Shown here one piece after another: positions 51,648 through 60,469 of a DNA stretch of 64,000 nt. This DNA comes from an uncultured Christensenella sp. (GTDB taxonomy: Bacteria; Bacillota; Clostridia; Christensenellales; Borkfalkiaceae), in NCBI GenBank assembly GCA_910578065.1, contig CAJTPB010000002.1, forward strand, positions 83,507 to 147,506. The letters are read 5' to 3'. Within the stretch, counting starts at the first letter, position 1. Every line of letters starts with the position of its first letter. The notes under the pieces were generated by a model. That model searched no databases and was not told where the DNA came from. It worked only from the letters and a program-made list of their open reading frames with translations. The translations under genes and the position numbers were made by a program.

Positions 51648-52211
51648 ATGCGGAACGTGGTATTTGCAATTTCAGGTCCTTCCGGCGTGGGCAAGGGTAC
51701 GCTTGTAAAGCTGTTGCTGAAAGAGGACGATTCGCTTGTATCTTCCGTTTCGTGCACGACGCGCGCACCCCGTAAAGGCGAAAAAAACGGAAAGGAATAT
51801 TTTTTCCTTTCGCGGGAAGAATTTATTTCGCGCATCCAAGAAAACGACTTTTTGGAATACGACGAGCATTTCGGCAACTATTACGGCACCCCCCGTTCGT
51901 TTGTCGAACGGCAGTTGAAAAACAAATCGGTCATTTTGGAAATCGACGTCGTGGGCGCGTTAAACGCCAAACGGCTGATGCCGCAAACGGTGCTTATCAT
52001 GATCGTTCCGCCCGACTTAAAGGCGTTGCAACAGCGGCTTGCGGGCAGAGGGTCGGAAAGCGAAGCGCAGCGCGAAGAGCGCATGCGGCGGGTTCGGTAC
52101 GAACTCGAACAACAAAGCAAATACGATTACGTCGTTGTAAACGACGATCTGCAATCGAGTAAACGGCGATTGCAGGAAATTATAAAATCGGAACAAAACA
52201 AGGAGTGTTAG
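51648..52211 (+). CDS. gmk: Guanylate kinase
   Basis: 187 residues. ISGPSGVGKGTLVKLLL is the P-loop, VSCTTRAPRKGEKNGKEYFFLS the GMP-binding segment, and EYDEHFGNYYGTP follows. It makes GDP from GMP and ATP. The start is 3 bp after yicC. Confidence 0.97.
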   Translation: MRNVVFAISGPSGVGKGTLVKLLLKEDDSLVSSVSCTTRAPRKGEKNGKEYFFLSREEFISRIQENDFLEYDEHFGNYYGTPRSFVERQLKNKSVILEIDVVGALNAKRLMPQTVLIMIVPPDLKALQQRLAGRGSESEAQREERMRRVRYELEQQSKYDYVVVNDDLQSSKRRLQEIIKSEQNKEC

Positions 52212-52221
52212 AAAACAGCAT

Positions 52222-52443
52222 ATGATCAACGAACCTTCGGTAGACGCATTGGTAAGAAAACTCGGCTCGGAAGAAGATCCCGCAAGCAGGTACGAACTGT
52301 GCGTGGTCGTTTCCAAACGCACCCGTCAGATCATCGAACAGATGCAGAACATGGGTACGGGCGAGCTGCCCAACAAGCAAAAAGAGATCGTGCTTGCCTG
52401 CCAAGAAATTATGGGCGGCAAGGTAACGAGTTTAAGAGATTGA
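52222..52443 (+). CDS. rpoZ: RNA polymerase omega subunit
   Basis: 73 residues. SRYELCVVVSKRTRQIIEQ is the conserved omega core, and the gene sits right after gmk as in most bacteria. It helps assemble beta-prime into RNA polymerase. AAGGAGTGT lies ahead of the ATG. A terminator follows, so it ends the yicC operon. Confidence 0.95.
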   Translation: MINEPSVDALVRKLGSEEDPASRYELCVVVSKRTRQIIEQMQNMGTGELPNKQKEIVLACQEIMGGKVTSLRD

Positions 52444-52445
52444 AA

Positions 52446-52480
52446 AAAACGCCCCGCTTGAAAGCACGGGGCGATTTTCT
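52446..52480 (+). terminator. Intrinsic terminator between rpoZ and priA
   Basis: CGCCCCG and CGGGGCG, 7-bp stem with a 10-base loop, then attttct. Confidence 0.82.
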
Positions 52481-52497
52481 CATGCGGGATCAGCGTT

Positions 52498-54669
52498 ATG
52501 GTAGCGGAAGTCATCGTAGATATCGCGCATAGCGACGTCGATAAAATTTTCGATTACGCTTGCGGCGAAGAAATTCAAGCGGGCATGCGCGTCGTCGTAC
52601 CCTTCGGCAGAAGTACGGCGACGGGTTTTGTTATGCGAATCAAAGAAACGAGCGACTTCCCCGCCGAAAAATTAAAGCGGGTGTTTCGCGCGGAAGAGGA
52701 TTACCCCGCGATCAACCGCGAATGTTTAATGCTTTCCGAAAAAATCGCCGAACGGTACCGCTGCCCCAAAGCGCTGGTGCTGCGCCTGTTTCTTCCTGCG
52801 GAACTGCGCACGGGCAAAGCGAGCGAGCGTTACCGCAGTTTTGTGCAAATCGCGCAGGGCGTAACGCCCGTGTTTTCCGCCTCTGCCAAAGCACAGGCGG
52901 CGCTGTTTGCCTATTTGGAAGAAGAGGGCGAAACGGATGCGGCGATCTTGCGCGACCGCTTCGGAAGCGCGGTGAACGCGCTTATCAAAAAGGGATACGT
53001 TACCGTAGAAAAAAGGCGGGTAATGCGCGATCCTTACAGCGATTTAAAGGGGGAAAATTTAAACCGCGTTTTAACCGCCTCGCAAAGCGAAGCGGTGCAA
53101 AAAATCAACCGAACGGAAAAAACGGTAACTCTTTTGCACGGCGTTACGGGCAGCGGCAAAACGGAAATTTATCTTACGCTGATCGCCGAACAGTTAAAAC
53201 AGGGCAAAAGCGCGATTTTTTTGGTGCCCGAAATTTCGTTAACGCCGCAAATGCTGTTGCAGCTGCGCGCGCGGTTCGGCGGAAGCGCGGCGATCATGCA
53301 CAGCGGGCTTTCCGCGGGCGAGCGGTTCGACGAATGGTGCCGCTTGCGCGAGGGTACGGCGAAAATAGCGATCGGCGCGCGGTCGGCGATCTTCGCTCCC
53401 GTAGAAAATATCGGCGCGATCATCATCGACGAAGAGCACGACGGAAGTTATTCGAGCGAATCTTCCCCCCGTTACAACACCTTCGACGTCGCGTTTTTAA
53501 GAGCAAAGTACAACGGCTGCAAACTTGTGCTCGGCAGCGCCACACCCGCGGTAGAAACGTATCGCCGCGCAAAGCAGGGGGAATTTCAGTTGATACATCT
53601 GCCCGATCGCATCAATCGCCGCCCCATGCCAAATGTAGAAATCGCAGATATGCGGCGGGAAGTGCGGCGGGGAAACGCTTCGCCCTTTTCCGCAGTTTTG
53701 CGCGAAAAGCTGGAACGCTGTTTGAACGATGGCAATCAGGCGATTTTATTCTTAAATCGCAGGGGATATTCGCAGTCGGTCATGTGCCATACGTGCGGTT
53801 ACGTGGCAAAGTGCGAGCATTGCGACGTAGCGCTTACCTATCATAGCGAAGAGGGGTGTTTAAAGTGCCATTATTGCGGTACGCATTATCACATGCTTTC
53901 CGCCTGTCCCGAATGCGGCGGCACGCATTTGGGATACGTGGGCACGGGCACGCAAAAGGTTGCGGGGGAGCTGAAAAAGCTGTATCCCGATGCGCGCGTA
54001 TTGCGCATGGATAACGATACGACGAGCGGAAAAGAAGGGCATTTTAAAATTTTAAAACAGTTTTCCGAACGCAAGGCGGATATTTTGGTGGGTACGCAGA
54101 TGGTTGCAAAGGGGCACGATTTTCCTTCCGTCACGCTGGTGGGGATTCTCGATGCGGACATGAGCTTGCACTTTCCCGATTACCGCAGCAGCGAGCGCAC
54201 CTTTCAGCTGATCACGCAGGTGGCGGGCAGAAGCGGCCGCGCGGAAGAGCAGGGCGAAGTCGTTTTGCAGACGTACGATCCCGAAAATTACATTTTGCGT
54301 TTTGCGGTAACATACGATTACGAAGGTTTTTATCAACACGAAATTGCCATGCGGGAAGCGACGATGTTTCCCCCGTTTGCGAAAATCGTGCGCGTTATGG
54401 TAACGGGCGGCGACGACGGCGTAACGTTGGAAGCGCTCCGCGAAGTGTATGAAAAGTTGCAGGAAGTATACGCAAAGCATTCCGATGCGTTTTTGTTCTT
54501 CCACAAAATGCACGCGCCCGTAAAGCGCATTCAAAATAAATTCCGCTATCAAGTGTTAATGCGCCTGACGGACGCAAGCGTATTAAAAAGTATTTACAAT
54601 GCGGTTTCCGCAGTCAAGCGCAAAGACGTTTTGATCTACGTGGAAGAAAATCCCGCAAATTTGAGTTAA
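52498..54669 (+). CDS. priA: Primosomal helicase PriA
   Basis: 723 residues. Order: DNA-binding domain (FDYACGEEIQAGMRVVVPFG), DEAH-type helicase with Walker A HGVTGSGKTEIYL (near 217), IIIDEEHDGSYSSE (near 315) and VLGSATPAVET, eight-cysteine zinc region (CHTCGYVAKCEHC, CLKCHYCG, CPECGG), and motifs IVGTQMVAKGHD-like LVGTQMVAKGHDFP and TQVAGRSGRAEEQGEV. It restarts stalled replication forks. coaBC, which usually precedes it, is absent. It starts 17 bp after a terminator, with a weak GGGA site. Confidence 0.97.
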   Translation: MVAEVIVDIAHSDVDKIFDYACGEEIQAGMRVVVPFGRSTATGFVMRIKETSDFPAEKLKRVFRAEEDYPAINRECLMLSEKIAERYRCPKALVLRLFLPAELRTGKASERYRSFVQIAQGVTPVFSASAKAQAALFAYLEEEGETDAAILRDRFGSAVNALIKKGYVTVEKRRVMRDPYSDLKGENLNRVLTASQSEAVQKINRTEKTVTLLHGVTGSGKTEIYLTLIAEQLKQGKSAIFLVPEISLTPQMLLQLRARFGGSAAIMHSGLSAGERFDEWCRLREGTAKIAIGARSAIFAPVENIGAIIIDEEHDGSYSSESSPRYNTFDVAFLRAKYNGCKLVLGSATPAVETYRRAKQGEFQLIHLPDRINRRPMPNVEIADMRREVRRGNASPFSAVLREKLERCLNDGNQAILFLNRRGYSQSVMCHTCGYVAKCEHCDVALTYHSEEGCLKCHYCGTHYHMLSACPECGGTHLGYVGTGTQKVAGELKKLYPDARVLRMDNDTTSGKEGHFKILKQFSERKADILVGTQMVAKGHDFPSVTLVGILDADMSLHFPDYRSSERTFQLITQVAGRSGRAEEQGEVVLQTYDPENYILRFAVTYDYEGFYQHEIAMREATMFPPFAKIVRVMVTGGDDGVTLEALREVYEKLQEVYAKHSDAFLFFHKMHAPVKRIQNKFRYQVLMRLTDASVLKSIYNAVSAVKRKDVLIYVEENPANLS

Positions 54670-54678
54670 GGAGAAGGT

Positions 54679-55137
54679 ATGCTGCGCGAAATTTTACAGG
54701 TAGGCGACGAGCGTTTGCGCAAACAATGCGAACCGATCGCTCGGTTCGACGAGGAACTGAGCGTACTGCTTGACGATATGAAGCAGACGCTGAAAAAGGA
54801 ACAGGGCGCGGGACTTGCCGCGCCGCAGATCGGCGTGTTAAAGCGGGTCGTCGTAGTAGACGTGGACGAAGGATATTTCGAATTTGTAAATCCCGTGTTC
54901 GTATGGCAGAAAGGGGAACAGCGGGGTGCGGAAGGCTGTCTTTCCGTGCGCAAAAAATATGGGGTTGTTACCCGTCCCGAAAAGGTGAAAATCGTATTTT
55001 ACGACCGCAAGGGGGATAAGTTTTCGCTCGTTGCGCGCGGATTTTTCGCGCGGGCGATCTGCCACGAACTCGACCATTTAGACGGCGTTTTATATGTCGA
55101 CAAAGCGGAAGACGTCCGCGCCGAAGAGGAAGAGTAA
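54679..55137 (+). CDS. def: Peptide deformylase
   Basis: 152 residues. All three motifs: GAGLAAPQIGV (Gln near 50), EGCLSVRKKYG (metal Cys near 93) and ICHELDHLDGVLYVD (HExxH near 134). It removes the formyl group from new proteins. The cleavage residue set is standard for type 1. AAGGAGAAGGT precedes the ATG. It works with fmt just downstream. Confidence 0.97.
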   Translation: MLREILQVGDERLRKQCEPIARFDEELSVLLDDMKQTLKKEQGAGLAAPQIGVLKRVVVVDVDEGYFEFVNPVFVWQKGEQRGAEGCLSVRKKYGVVTRPEKVKIVFYDRKGDKFSLVARGFFARAICHELDHLDGVLYVDKAEDVRAEEEE

Positions 55138-55300
55138 AACAGATCTGTTACAGTATGCCGCAAAGCGTTTGTTTAAAGGTACGTATCTTAAAGCGGGCTG
55201 TTTGCGGCGAAGAAAAAGCGCGAAATTTACAGTATGCCGTAAGCAGGTTTGGTTAAAAAATCAATTTCGTTGCGGACTACATGCGCCGAAAAAAAATTTT
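55117..55300. repeat. Degenerate tandem repeat, about 79 bp, between def and fmt
   Basis: ttacagtatgccg followed by a gtttggttaaa-like stretch occurs at 55148 and again at 55227. Just ahead of each copy is a purine-rich ccgaag/gcgaag stretch; in the first copy this lies in the last codons of def. A shorter third trace (gcgccgaaaaaa) is at 55284. No gene is visible in the 208-bp gap. Confidence 0.6.
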
Positions 55301-55345
55301 GTATCGCTAATTTGTACTTATTTATAAAAAGGTTGGAAGGTATTT

Positions 55346-56275
55346 ATGAAAATCGTATTCGCGGGCACGCCGCAATTTGCCGTGGCGCCGTTAAAGGCGT
55401 TGATATCTGCGGGGTTTGAAGTCGCCTCCGTGCTCACCCAGCCGGATAAGCCGCAGGGCAGAAAACAGATTTTAACTCCTTCGCCCGTAAAACTTGCGGC
55501 GCAAGAAGCGGGCATTCCCGTTTTGCAGCCCGCAAAGCTGAAAGAAGATTTTTCCGCGCTTGCAAGCGTAGGGGCGGATGTTATGGTCACATGCGCATAC
55601 GGGCAAATTTTAACGCAGGCGGTGCTCGATATCTTTTCCAAAGGGGTGTGGAACGTGCACGCAAGTTTGCTTCCCGCATATCGCGGCGCGGCGCCCATTC
55701 CCCGCGCGATCATCGAAGGGGAAACGGAAACGGGCGTTACGATTATGAAGACGGACGTCGGTTTGGATACGGGCGATATTTTATTTTCGCGCGCGATTCC
55801 GATTGCGGAAACGGAAACCTGCGGTACGCTTTCCGAAAAACTTTCCGCCCTCGGCGCAGAAGCGATCGTGCAAGCGGTTAGGCAGATCGCGCAGGGGAAC
55901 GTTACGCTTACGCCGCAAGGCGAAGGCTTCGTGTGCAAAAAGGTGCGAAAACAGGCGGTCGATTTTTCCCGTTCGGCAAAAGAGGTTTCCTGCTTAATAC
56001 GCGGGCTTTCTCCGTCGCCGCTCGCATACGGAAAAATCGGAGATACCCTTTTGCATTTTTACGGTGCGGAAGCGCTGCCGTGGGCGGGTGCGGAAGCGTG
56101 CGGCGCCGTTTTAAGCGATTCGCCCAAAACGGGCTTGATCGTAAAGTGCGGAACGGGCGCCGTAAAAATTACCGAATTACAGCCCGCCGGCGGAAAGCGC
56201 ATGCCCGCTTCGGCATTCTTAAACGGAAAAAAACTTGCCAAGGGGGCTTGTTTTGAAAAACAACCCGTTTTATGA
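55346..56275 (+). CDS. fmt: Methionyl-tRNA formyltransferase
   Basis: 309 residues. The N-terminus MKIVFAGTPQFAVAPLKALI and the block NVHASLLPAYRGAAPIPRAIIEGETETGVTIM contain the SLLP formyl-tetrahydrofolate motif and catalytic Asn/His. The C-terminal OB-like domain ends in ELQPAGGKRMPASAFLNG. It formylates initiator tRNA, the counterpart of def. GGAAGG precedes the ATG. Confidence 0.97.
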   Translation: MKIVFAGTPQFAVAPLKALISAGFEVASVLTQPDKPQGRKQILTPSPVKLAAQEAGIPVLQPAKLKEDFSALASVGADVMVTCAYGQILTQAVLDIFSKGVWNVHASLLPAYRGAAPIPRAIIEGETETGVTIMKTDVGLDTGDILFSRAIPIAETETCGTLSEKLSALGAEAIVQAVRQIAQGNVTLTPQGEGFVCKKVRKQAVDFSRSAKEVSCLIRGLSPSPLAYGKIGDTLLHFYGAEALPWAGAEACGAVLSDSPKTGLIVKCGTGAVKITELQPAGGKRMPASAFLNGKKLAKGACFEKQPVL

Positions 56276-57482
56276 TCCTTACCGCGTTTTAAATGCAGTG
56301 TATGCGGACGGCGCGCGGTTAAAGCAAGCGCTTGCCGATACGCCAGTAGACGAATCGCAGCGCGCCCGCACGGTAAAAACGGCGTACGGCGTGTTGGAGC
56401 GGGACGGCTATCTTTCGCTGTGTATTCGAACGTTCGCGCCCAAAAGCCCCAAACAGAGTGCGCGCTTGATTTTAAAAATATCCCTTTACTGGCTGCTTTA
56501 TTTAAATAAGCCGAAATATGCGGTAACCGATTTTGCCGTGGATCTGTGCAAGCGGTTGGGCAAAGGGGGCATGGCGGGGTTTATTAACGCTTTTCTGCGC
56601 GCATTCGACGGGGGAAAAGTGACCCTTCCCGCGGGAGACGAGGGGCTTTCGATCGCCTATAATTATCCGTTGTTTGCGGTTAAGCGCATCAAAGCGGAAT
56701 ACGGCGAACGGGCGGAACGCATTCTCGCGGCAAAAAGTCACGGCGTTTGCGTTCGCTTTGCGCGCGGGGAAGAAGGGTATCTTTCCGCTCCGCACGAACA
56801 AACGCCCTTTCCGCATTTGTATCTGTTCCCCAATTTCGTGCGCGACGAAAAATTTTTTGCGGGGGATTATACCTTTCAATCGGTCGGCTCCGTTGCAATC
56901 TGTTCGGCTGTGGAATCGTGCAATCGGCTGCTCGACGCGTGCGCCGCGCCGGGCGGGAAAAGCGTGCTTTTATCGCAAAAATGCGCAAACGTCGTCGCGC
57001 AGGAATTGCACCCTCACCGCGTTAAACTGATCGAAAGTTATTGCGCGCGCATGGGGGTAAACAACGTGACGGCTATGCAAGGGGATTCCGCGCAGTTCCG
57101 CCCCGAATGGGAAGGCGCGTTCGACGGCGTTTTGTGTGACGTGCCCTGCTCCGGCATGGGAACGGTTGCGGAAAATCCCGACCTTGTATTAAACAAAACG
57201 GAAAACGATTTGCCCGGGTTGAATCGCGTTCAACTTGAAATTTTGCAAACCTGTTCGCGCTATGTAAAAGCGGGCGGCTGTTTGTATTATTCGACTTGTT
57301 CCCTTTTCGGCGAGGAAAACGACGGCATTGTAAATCGATTTTTAAAAGAACATACCGAGTACCGCGCGGAAGTTGCAGAATGTCCGCTCTTACACGAAAG
57401 GACGGAATACGGCTTGCAGTTTTTACCCGATACCGCATTCGGCGCGGGATTCTATGTGTGTAAAATGAGGAAAATAAAATGA
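56253..57482 (+). CDS. rsmB: 16S rRNA m5C967 methyltransferase RsmB
   Basis: 409 residues. I start at the TTG of 56253, six bases after AAGGGGG; it lies within the end of fmt (23-base overlap). The NusB-like N-terminal domain (residues 1-130) is followed by the SAM-binding motif LLDACAAPGGKSVLLSQ, CDVPCSGMGTV (catalytic Cys) and YYSTCSLFGEEND (second Cys). It methylates 16S rRNA cytosine 967. The gene order fmt-rsmB-rlmN is conserved in Bacillota except for the hydrolase gene inserted here. Confidence 0.94.
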   Translation: MKNNPFYDPYRVLNAVYADGARLKQALADTPVDESQRARTVKTAYGVLERDGYLSLCIRTFAPKSPKQSARLILKISLYWLLYLNKPKYAVTDFAVDLCKRLGKGGMAGFINAFLRAFDGGKVTLPAGDEGLSIAYNYPLFAVKRIKAEYGERAERILAAKSHGVCVRFARGEEGYLSAPHEQTPFPHLYLFPNFVRDEKFFAGDYTFQSVGSVAICSAVESCNRLLDACAAPGGKSVLLSQKCANVVAQELHPHRVKLIESYCARMGVNNVTAMQGDSAQFRPEWEGAFDGVLCDVPCSGMGTVAENPDLVLNKTENDLPGLNRVQLEILQTCSRYVKAGGCLYYSTCSLFGEENDGIVNRFLKEHTEYRAEVAECPLLHERTEYGLQFLPDTAFGAGFYVCKMRKIK

Positions 57483-58453
57483 AAAGAAAAGCGTACATGA
57501 AAAGCTGCGAAATTTCGGAAGTGCGCACCGTTCGGTTGGGCGGATACGATCAGAAGATTTCGATCGAAGGGAAAAAGCGCGATTTACCCGTCGTCATTTG
57601 CCTGCACGGAGGGCCGGGACTTCCCGTGCCGTTCGGGGTGGGTTGCCGCGGTCTGATGCCCGAATGGACGGATCGCGCTATTATGGTATATTGGGATCAG
57701 CTGGGCTGCGGAATCAACAATTACAATTTAGACAATTCTTTCTGCGTGCAGTCGTTTGTCGATATGACGGTGGATTTAATCGGGGAGATCAAGCGTATGT
57801 TTCCGCAAAACAAGCTGTTTTTGTTCGCCATATCGTGGGGAAGCGCGCTTGCGCTGAAAGCGGCGGTTGCGGCGGCTGATTTTTTAAACGGCGTGGTCGT
57901 ATACGGACAGATCATAAAAAATCTGTTTTTTAACGAGCAAGTTTACGCTTCACTTGAACATGCGCCCAAAAAAGTGCGCGCGCGCGCGGCGGAAATCCGC
58001 GCGGACGGCATTTCGTGCGAGTATAAAGTATTAGACCGTAATTTGCGCGATTTAACTTTGTATCTTCGCAAGTACACGAACGGCTATAACAACCGTTCGG
58101 CAAAAGGCATCGCAACGGGAAAATTCATAAAGGGCATTTTAACTTCGCCCGATTACACCTTTCGCGATTTTAAAGCGATCATGAATAACGGTTATCGCAA
58201 GAACGAAAGCATTTGGCAGGAACTGCTCGCCATCGATTTAAGCGATTGTTTGGCGCGCGTCGAAATTCCGTATTTGATTTATCAGGGGGATACGGATCTT
58301 GTAACTTGTACCGATACGGCGGTTCAAACGGCGCAAGAATGCGGAAACGCGAACGTGCAGGTAAAAGTATTAAAGCAGTCGGGGCATTTTCCTTCCGCTC
58401 TCGCGATGAATGAAGTCTGCGCCGAACTGTTTGCATTAACGGAACGGGCATGA
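57479..58453 (+). CDS. Alpha/beta hydrolase, proline iminopeptidase-like
   Basis: 324 residues, ATG overlapping the rsmB stop by 4 bases and with TGAGG upstream. VICLHGGPGLPVPFG is the oxyanion HGGPG motif, and LFAISWGSALALK the nucleophile elbow (Ser, with Ala replacing the first Gly). Late in the protein, YQGDTDLVT and SGHFPSALA supply the Asp and His. The type is the S33 family, which cleaves N-terminal proline, but many relatives are esterases. It is not part of the usual gene set between rsmB and rlmN. Confidence 0.87.
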   Translation: MKRKAYMKSCEISEVRTVRLGGYDQKISIEGKKRDLPVVICLHGGPGLPVPFGVGCRGLMPEWTDRAIMVYWDQLGCGINNYNLDNSFCVQSFVDMTVDLIGEIKRMFPQNKLFLFAISWGSALALKAAVAAADFLNGVVVYGQIIKNLFFNEQVYASLEHAPKKVRARAAEIRADGISCEYKVLDRNLRDLTLYLRKYTNGYNNRSAKGIATGKFIKGILTSPDYTFRDFKAIMNNGYRKNESIWQELLAIDLSDCLARVEIPYLIYQGDTDLVTCTDTAVQTAQECGNANVQVKVLKQSGHFPSALAMNEVCAELFALTERA

Positions 58454-59493
58454 AAAAAATTTTACAGGATTATTCCCGCGCAGAGTTGGAAACGCTCGTT
58501 ACCCGATTCGGAGAAAAAAAGTTTCGCGCGGAACAAATCTATTTAGGACTAATGCAGGGCAAACGGATTTCCGAATTGCCCGTATCGCCTGCGCTTCGCA
58601 CCGCTTTATCCGAGCAGTTCGAAGACGAACCCGTGCGCATTTTAAAGACGTTTGTATCGAGCGACGGAACAAAAAAGTATCTGTTCGCCCTTGCAGACGG
58701 CAACTTGGTAGAAGGGGTGCTTATGGCATACCAATACGGCAACACGCAGTGCGTTTCTACGCAGGTGGGCTGCCGCATGGGGTGCGCGTTTTGCGCCTCT
58801 ACCTTAAACGGGCTTGTGCGCAATTTAACCGCGGGGGAAATTTTGTGCCAGATCCTGTGCGTAAACCGCGCGGAAGGGGGCAGTTTAAAAACGCGCGCCG
58901 TGCATAACGTCGTGCTGATGGGCAGCGGCGAACCGCTCGATAATTACGAACATGTAATAAAGTTTTTGCGCAATTTAACGGCGGAAGGCGGTATTTGCAT
59001 CAGCGCGCGAAACGTCAGCCTTTCCACCTGCGGCATTGTACCCAAGATTTACGACTTGGCGGAAGAGGGTATCCCTTTGAATTTGACCATTTCCCTGCAC
59101 GCGACGGACGACGAAGCGCGTAAGCGCATTATGCCCGTTGCAAAGGCGTATTCGGTTGCGGAAATATTAAAGGCGTGCGCCTATTACTTCGAAAAGACCA
59201 AACGCAGATACATTTTCGAATACAGCTTGATCGACGGCGAAAATTGCGACCAAGCGCATGCGCTTGCGCTATGCGCGTTATTAAAAGGGAAGCCCTGCCA
59301 CGTAAATTTGATTCGGTTAAACGAGGTAAAAGAGCGTTCGCTATCTTCCGTAGGGGAAAAGCAGGCATATCGCTTTTTGGGGATTTTAGAAAAGAACGGG
59401 CTTTCCGCTACCCTTCGCCGGCAGATGGGTGCAGATATCGGCGGTGCTTGCGGACAGCTCCGCGCAAGTTATTTAGATGGCAGCGTAAAGTAA
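58450..59493 (+). CDS. rlmN: 23S rRNA/tRNA adenine-C2 methyltransferase RlmN
   Basis: 347 residues. Radical-SAM cysteines are in GCRMGCAFCAST (near 111-120), and the two methyl-transfer cysteines appear as NVSLSTCGIVP-type Cys (near 196) and in the C-terminal GGACGQL. It methylates A2503 of 23S rRNA and A37 of some tRNAs. The ATG overlaps the hydrolase stop by 4 bases. Confidence 0.96.
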   Translation: MKKILQDYSRAELETLVTRFGEKKFRAEQIYLGLMQGKRISELPVSPALRTALSEQFEDEPVRILKTFVSSDGTKKYLFALADGNLVEGVLMAYQYGNTQCVSTQVGCRMGCAFCASTLNGLVRNLTAGEILCQILCVNRAEGGSLKTRAVHNVVLMGSGEPLDNYEHVIKFLRNLTAEGGICISARNVSLSTCGIVPKIYDLAEEGIPLNLTISLHATDDEARKRIMPVAKAYSVAEILKACAYYFEKTKRRYIFEYSLIDGENCDQAHALALCALLKGKPCHVNLIRLNEVKERSLSSVGEKQAYRFLGILEKNGLSATLRRQMGADIGGACGQLRASYLDGSVK

Positions 59494-59558
59494 GCGGTGT
59501 GGTGCGCGCGTTTATAAAAGATACGCGGCAAGGCGCGGCGGTATTTTGGCAGAAAGGC

Positions 59559-59662
59559 GGTTATCGAGCAAGCGGCTTGAAATAGCAATGTATCTAAGAG
59601 GCGGATATTTCGGCGGCAAGCTGCGGGGCTATCGAGCAAACGATGGAAAAATAGCAATGTGC
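59559..59662. repeat. Degenerate tandem repeat, about 68 bp, in rlmN-rpe gap
   Basis: ttatcgagcaa near 59562 and ctatcgagcaa near 59629, each followed about 10 bases later by aatagcaatgt, show a 68-69-bp period. The 316-bp gap has no credible gene. It lies exactly where prpC, prkC and rsgA are found in Bacillus subtilis. A weak promoter (TTGCCG, 16 bp, TATATA) ends near 59777. Confidence 0.6.
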
Positions 59663-59809
59663 CAAAGTTGAGGCGATATGTTGACGGTAAATTGCACTAT
59701 GTACGGCGGGCGCTTTGTACGGTTGTAACAATTACGGTACACAGCTTTTGCCGATTTTACTTGGTGCATTATATAAAGTGACAAAAGATTTCAGATTCGG
59801 AGAGGAATT

Positions 59810-60469
59810 ATGTTAAAGGTAAAAATTGCGCCTTCCATTTTGGCGGCGGATTTCGCGGAATTGGGGAAAGCGGTAAAACGGTTAGAAGAAAACGGCGCCG
59901 ACCTCGTTCATTGCGACGTAATGGACGGGAGTTTTGTGCCGCCGATCACATTCGGCAGTCAAATGGTAGAACAGATCCGTCCGCATACAACGCTTCCGCT
60001 CGATTGTCATTTAATGGTAAATCACCCGAAAACGCAGTTGGAAGCGTTTGCGCATGCGGGGGCAAGCATCATTTCCGTTCACGTCGAGGCGTGCAAAAAA
60101 CAAACGTTGCAAACGTTAAAGCGCATCAAGCGTTTGGGCATAAAGGCTTGCGCGGTATGCAATCCCGAAACGCCCGCGGAAGCGTTGTTCGAATGCGTGG
60201 CGGAAGCGGACATGCTTCTTGTTATGAGTGTGCACCCCGGCTGGGGCGGGCAGAAATTCATTCCGGAATCGCTGAAAAAAATCGAAGCGCTGCGCGAATA
60301 TGCGCAAAAGGCGGGAAAGCCGCAGTTGGATATCCAAGTGGACGGGGGCGTTACGCCCGAAAACGTAAAAGAAGTAATTTCGGCGGGCGTGAACGTCATC
60401 GTTGCGGGAAGCGCGGTATTCCGCGCGCCCGATATGCGCGCGGCGATCGCAAAGCTGAGGGGCGAATGA
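59810..60469 (+). CDS. rpe: Ribulose-phosphate 3-epimerase
   Basis: 219 residues. IAPSILAADFAELGKAV, the metal-binding VHCDVMDGSFVPPITFG, LDCHLMV, MSVHPGWGGQKF and DIQVDGGVTPENV mark this TIM barrel. It interconverts ribulose and xylulose 5-phosphate in the pentose phosphate pathway. GAGAGGAA precedes the ATG. Confidence 0.97.
   Translation: MLKVKIAPSILAADFAELGKAVKRLEENGADLVHCDVMDGSFVPPITFGSQMVEQIRPHTTLPLDCHLMVNHPKTQLEAFAHAGASIISVHVEACKKQTLQTLKRIKRLGIKACAVCNPETPAEALFECVAEADMLLVMSVHPGWGGQKFIPESLKKIEALREYAQKAGKPQLDIQVDGGVTPENVKEVISAGVNVIVAGSAVFRAPDMRAAIAKLRGE

Noticed and set aside
59494..59809. TPP riboswitch ahead of rpe-thiN
   Set aside because: I could not find the conserved CTGAGA and ACCTGATCTGGATAATGCC-type elements; the gap is made of repeats.
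59911..60465. Upstream in-frame extension of thiN through rpe
   Set aside because: The region is coded by rpe in another frame; the ATG at 60466 overlaps the rpe stop and gives the normal thiN length.
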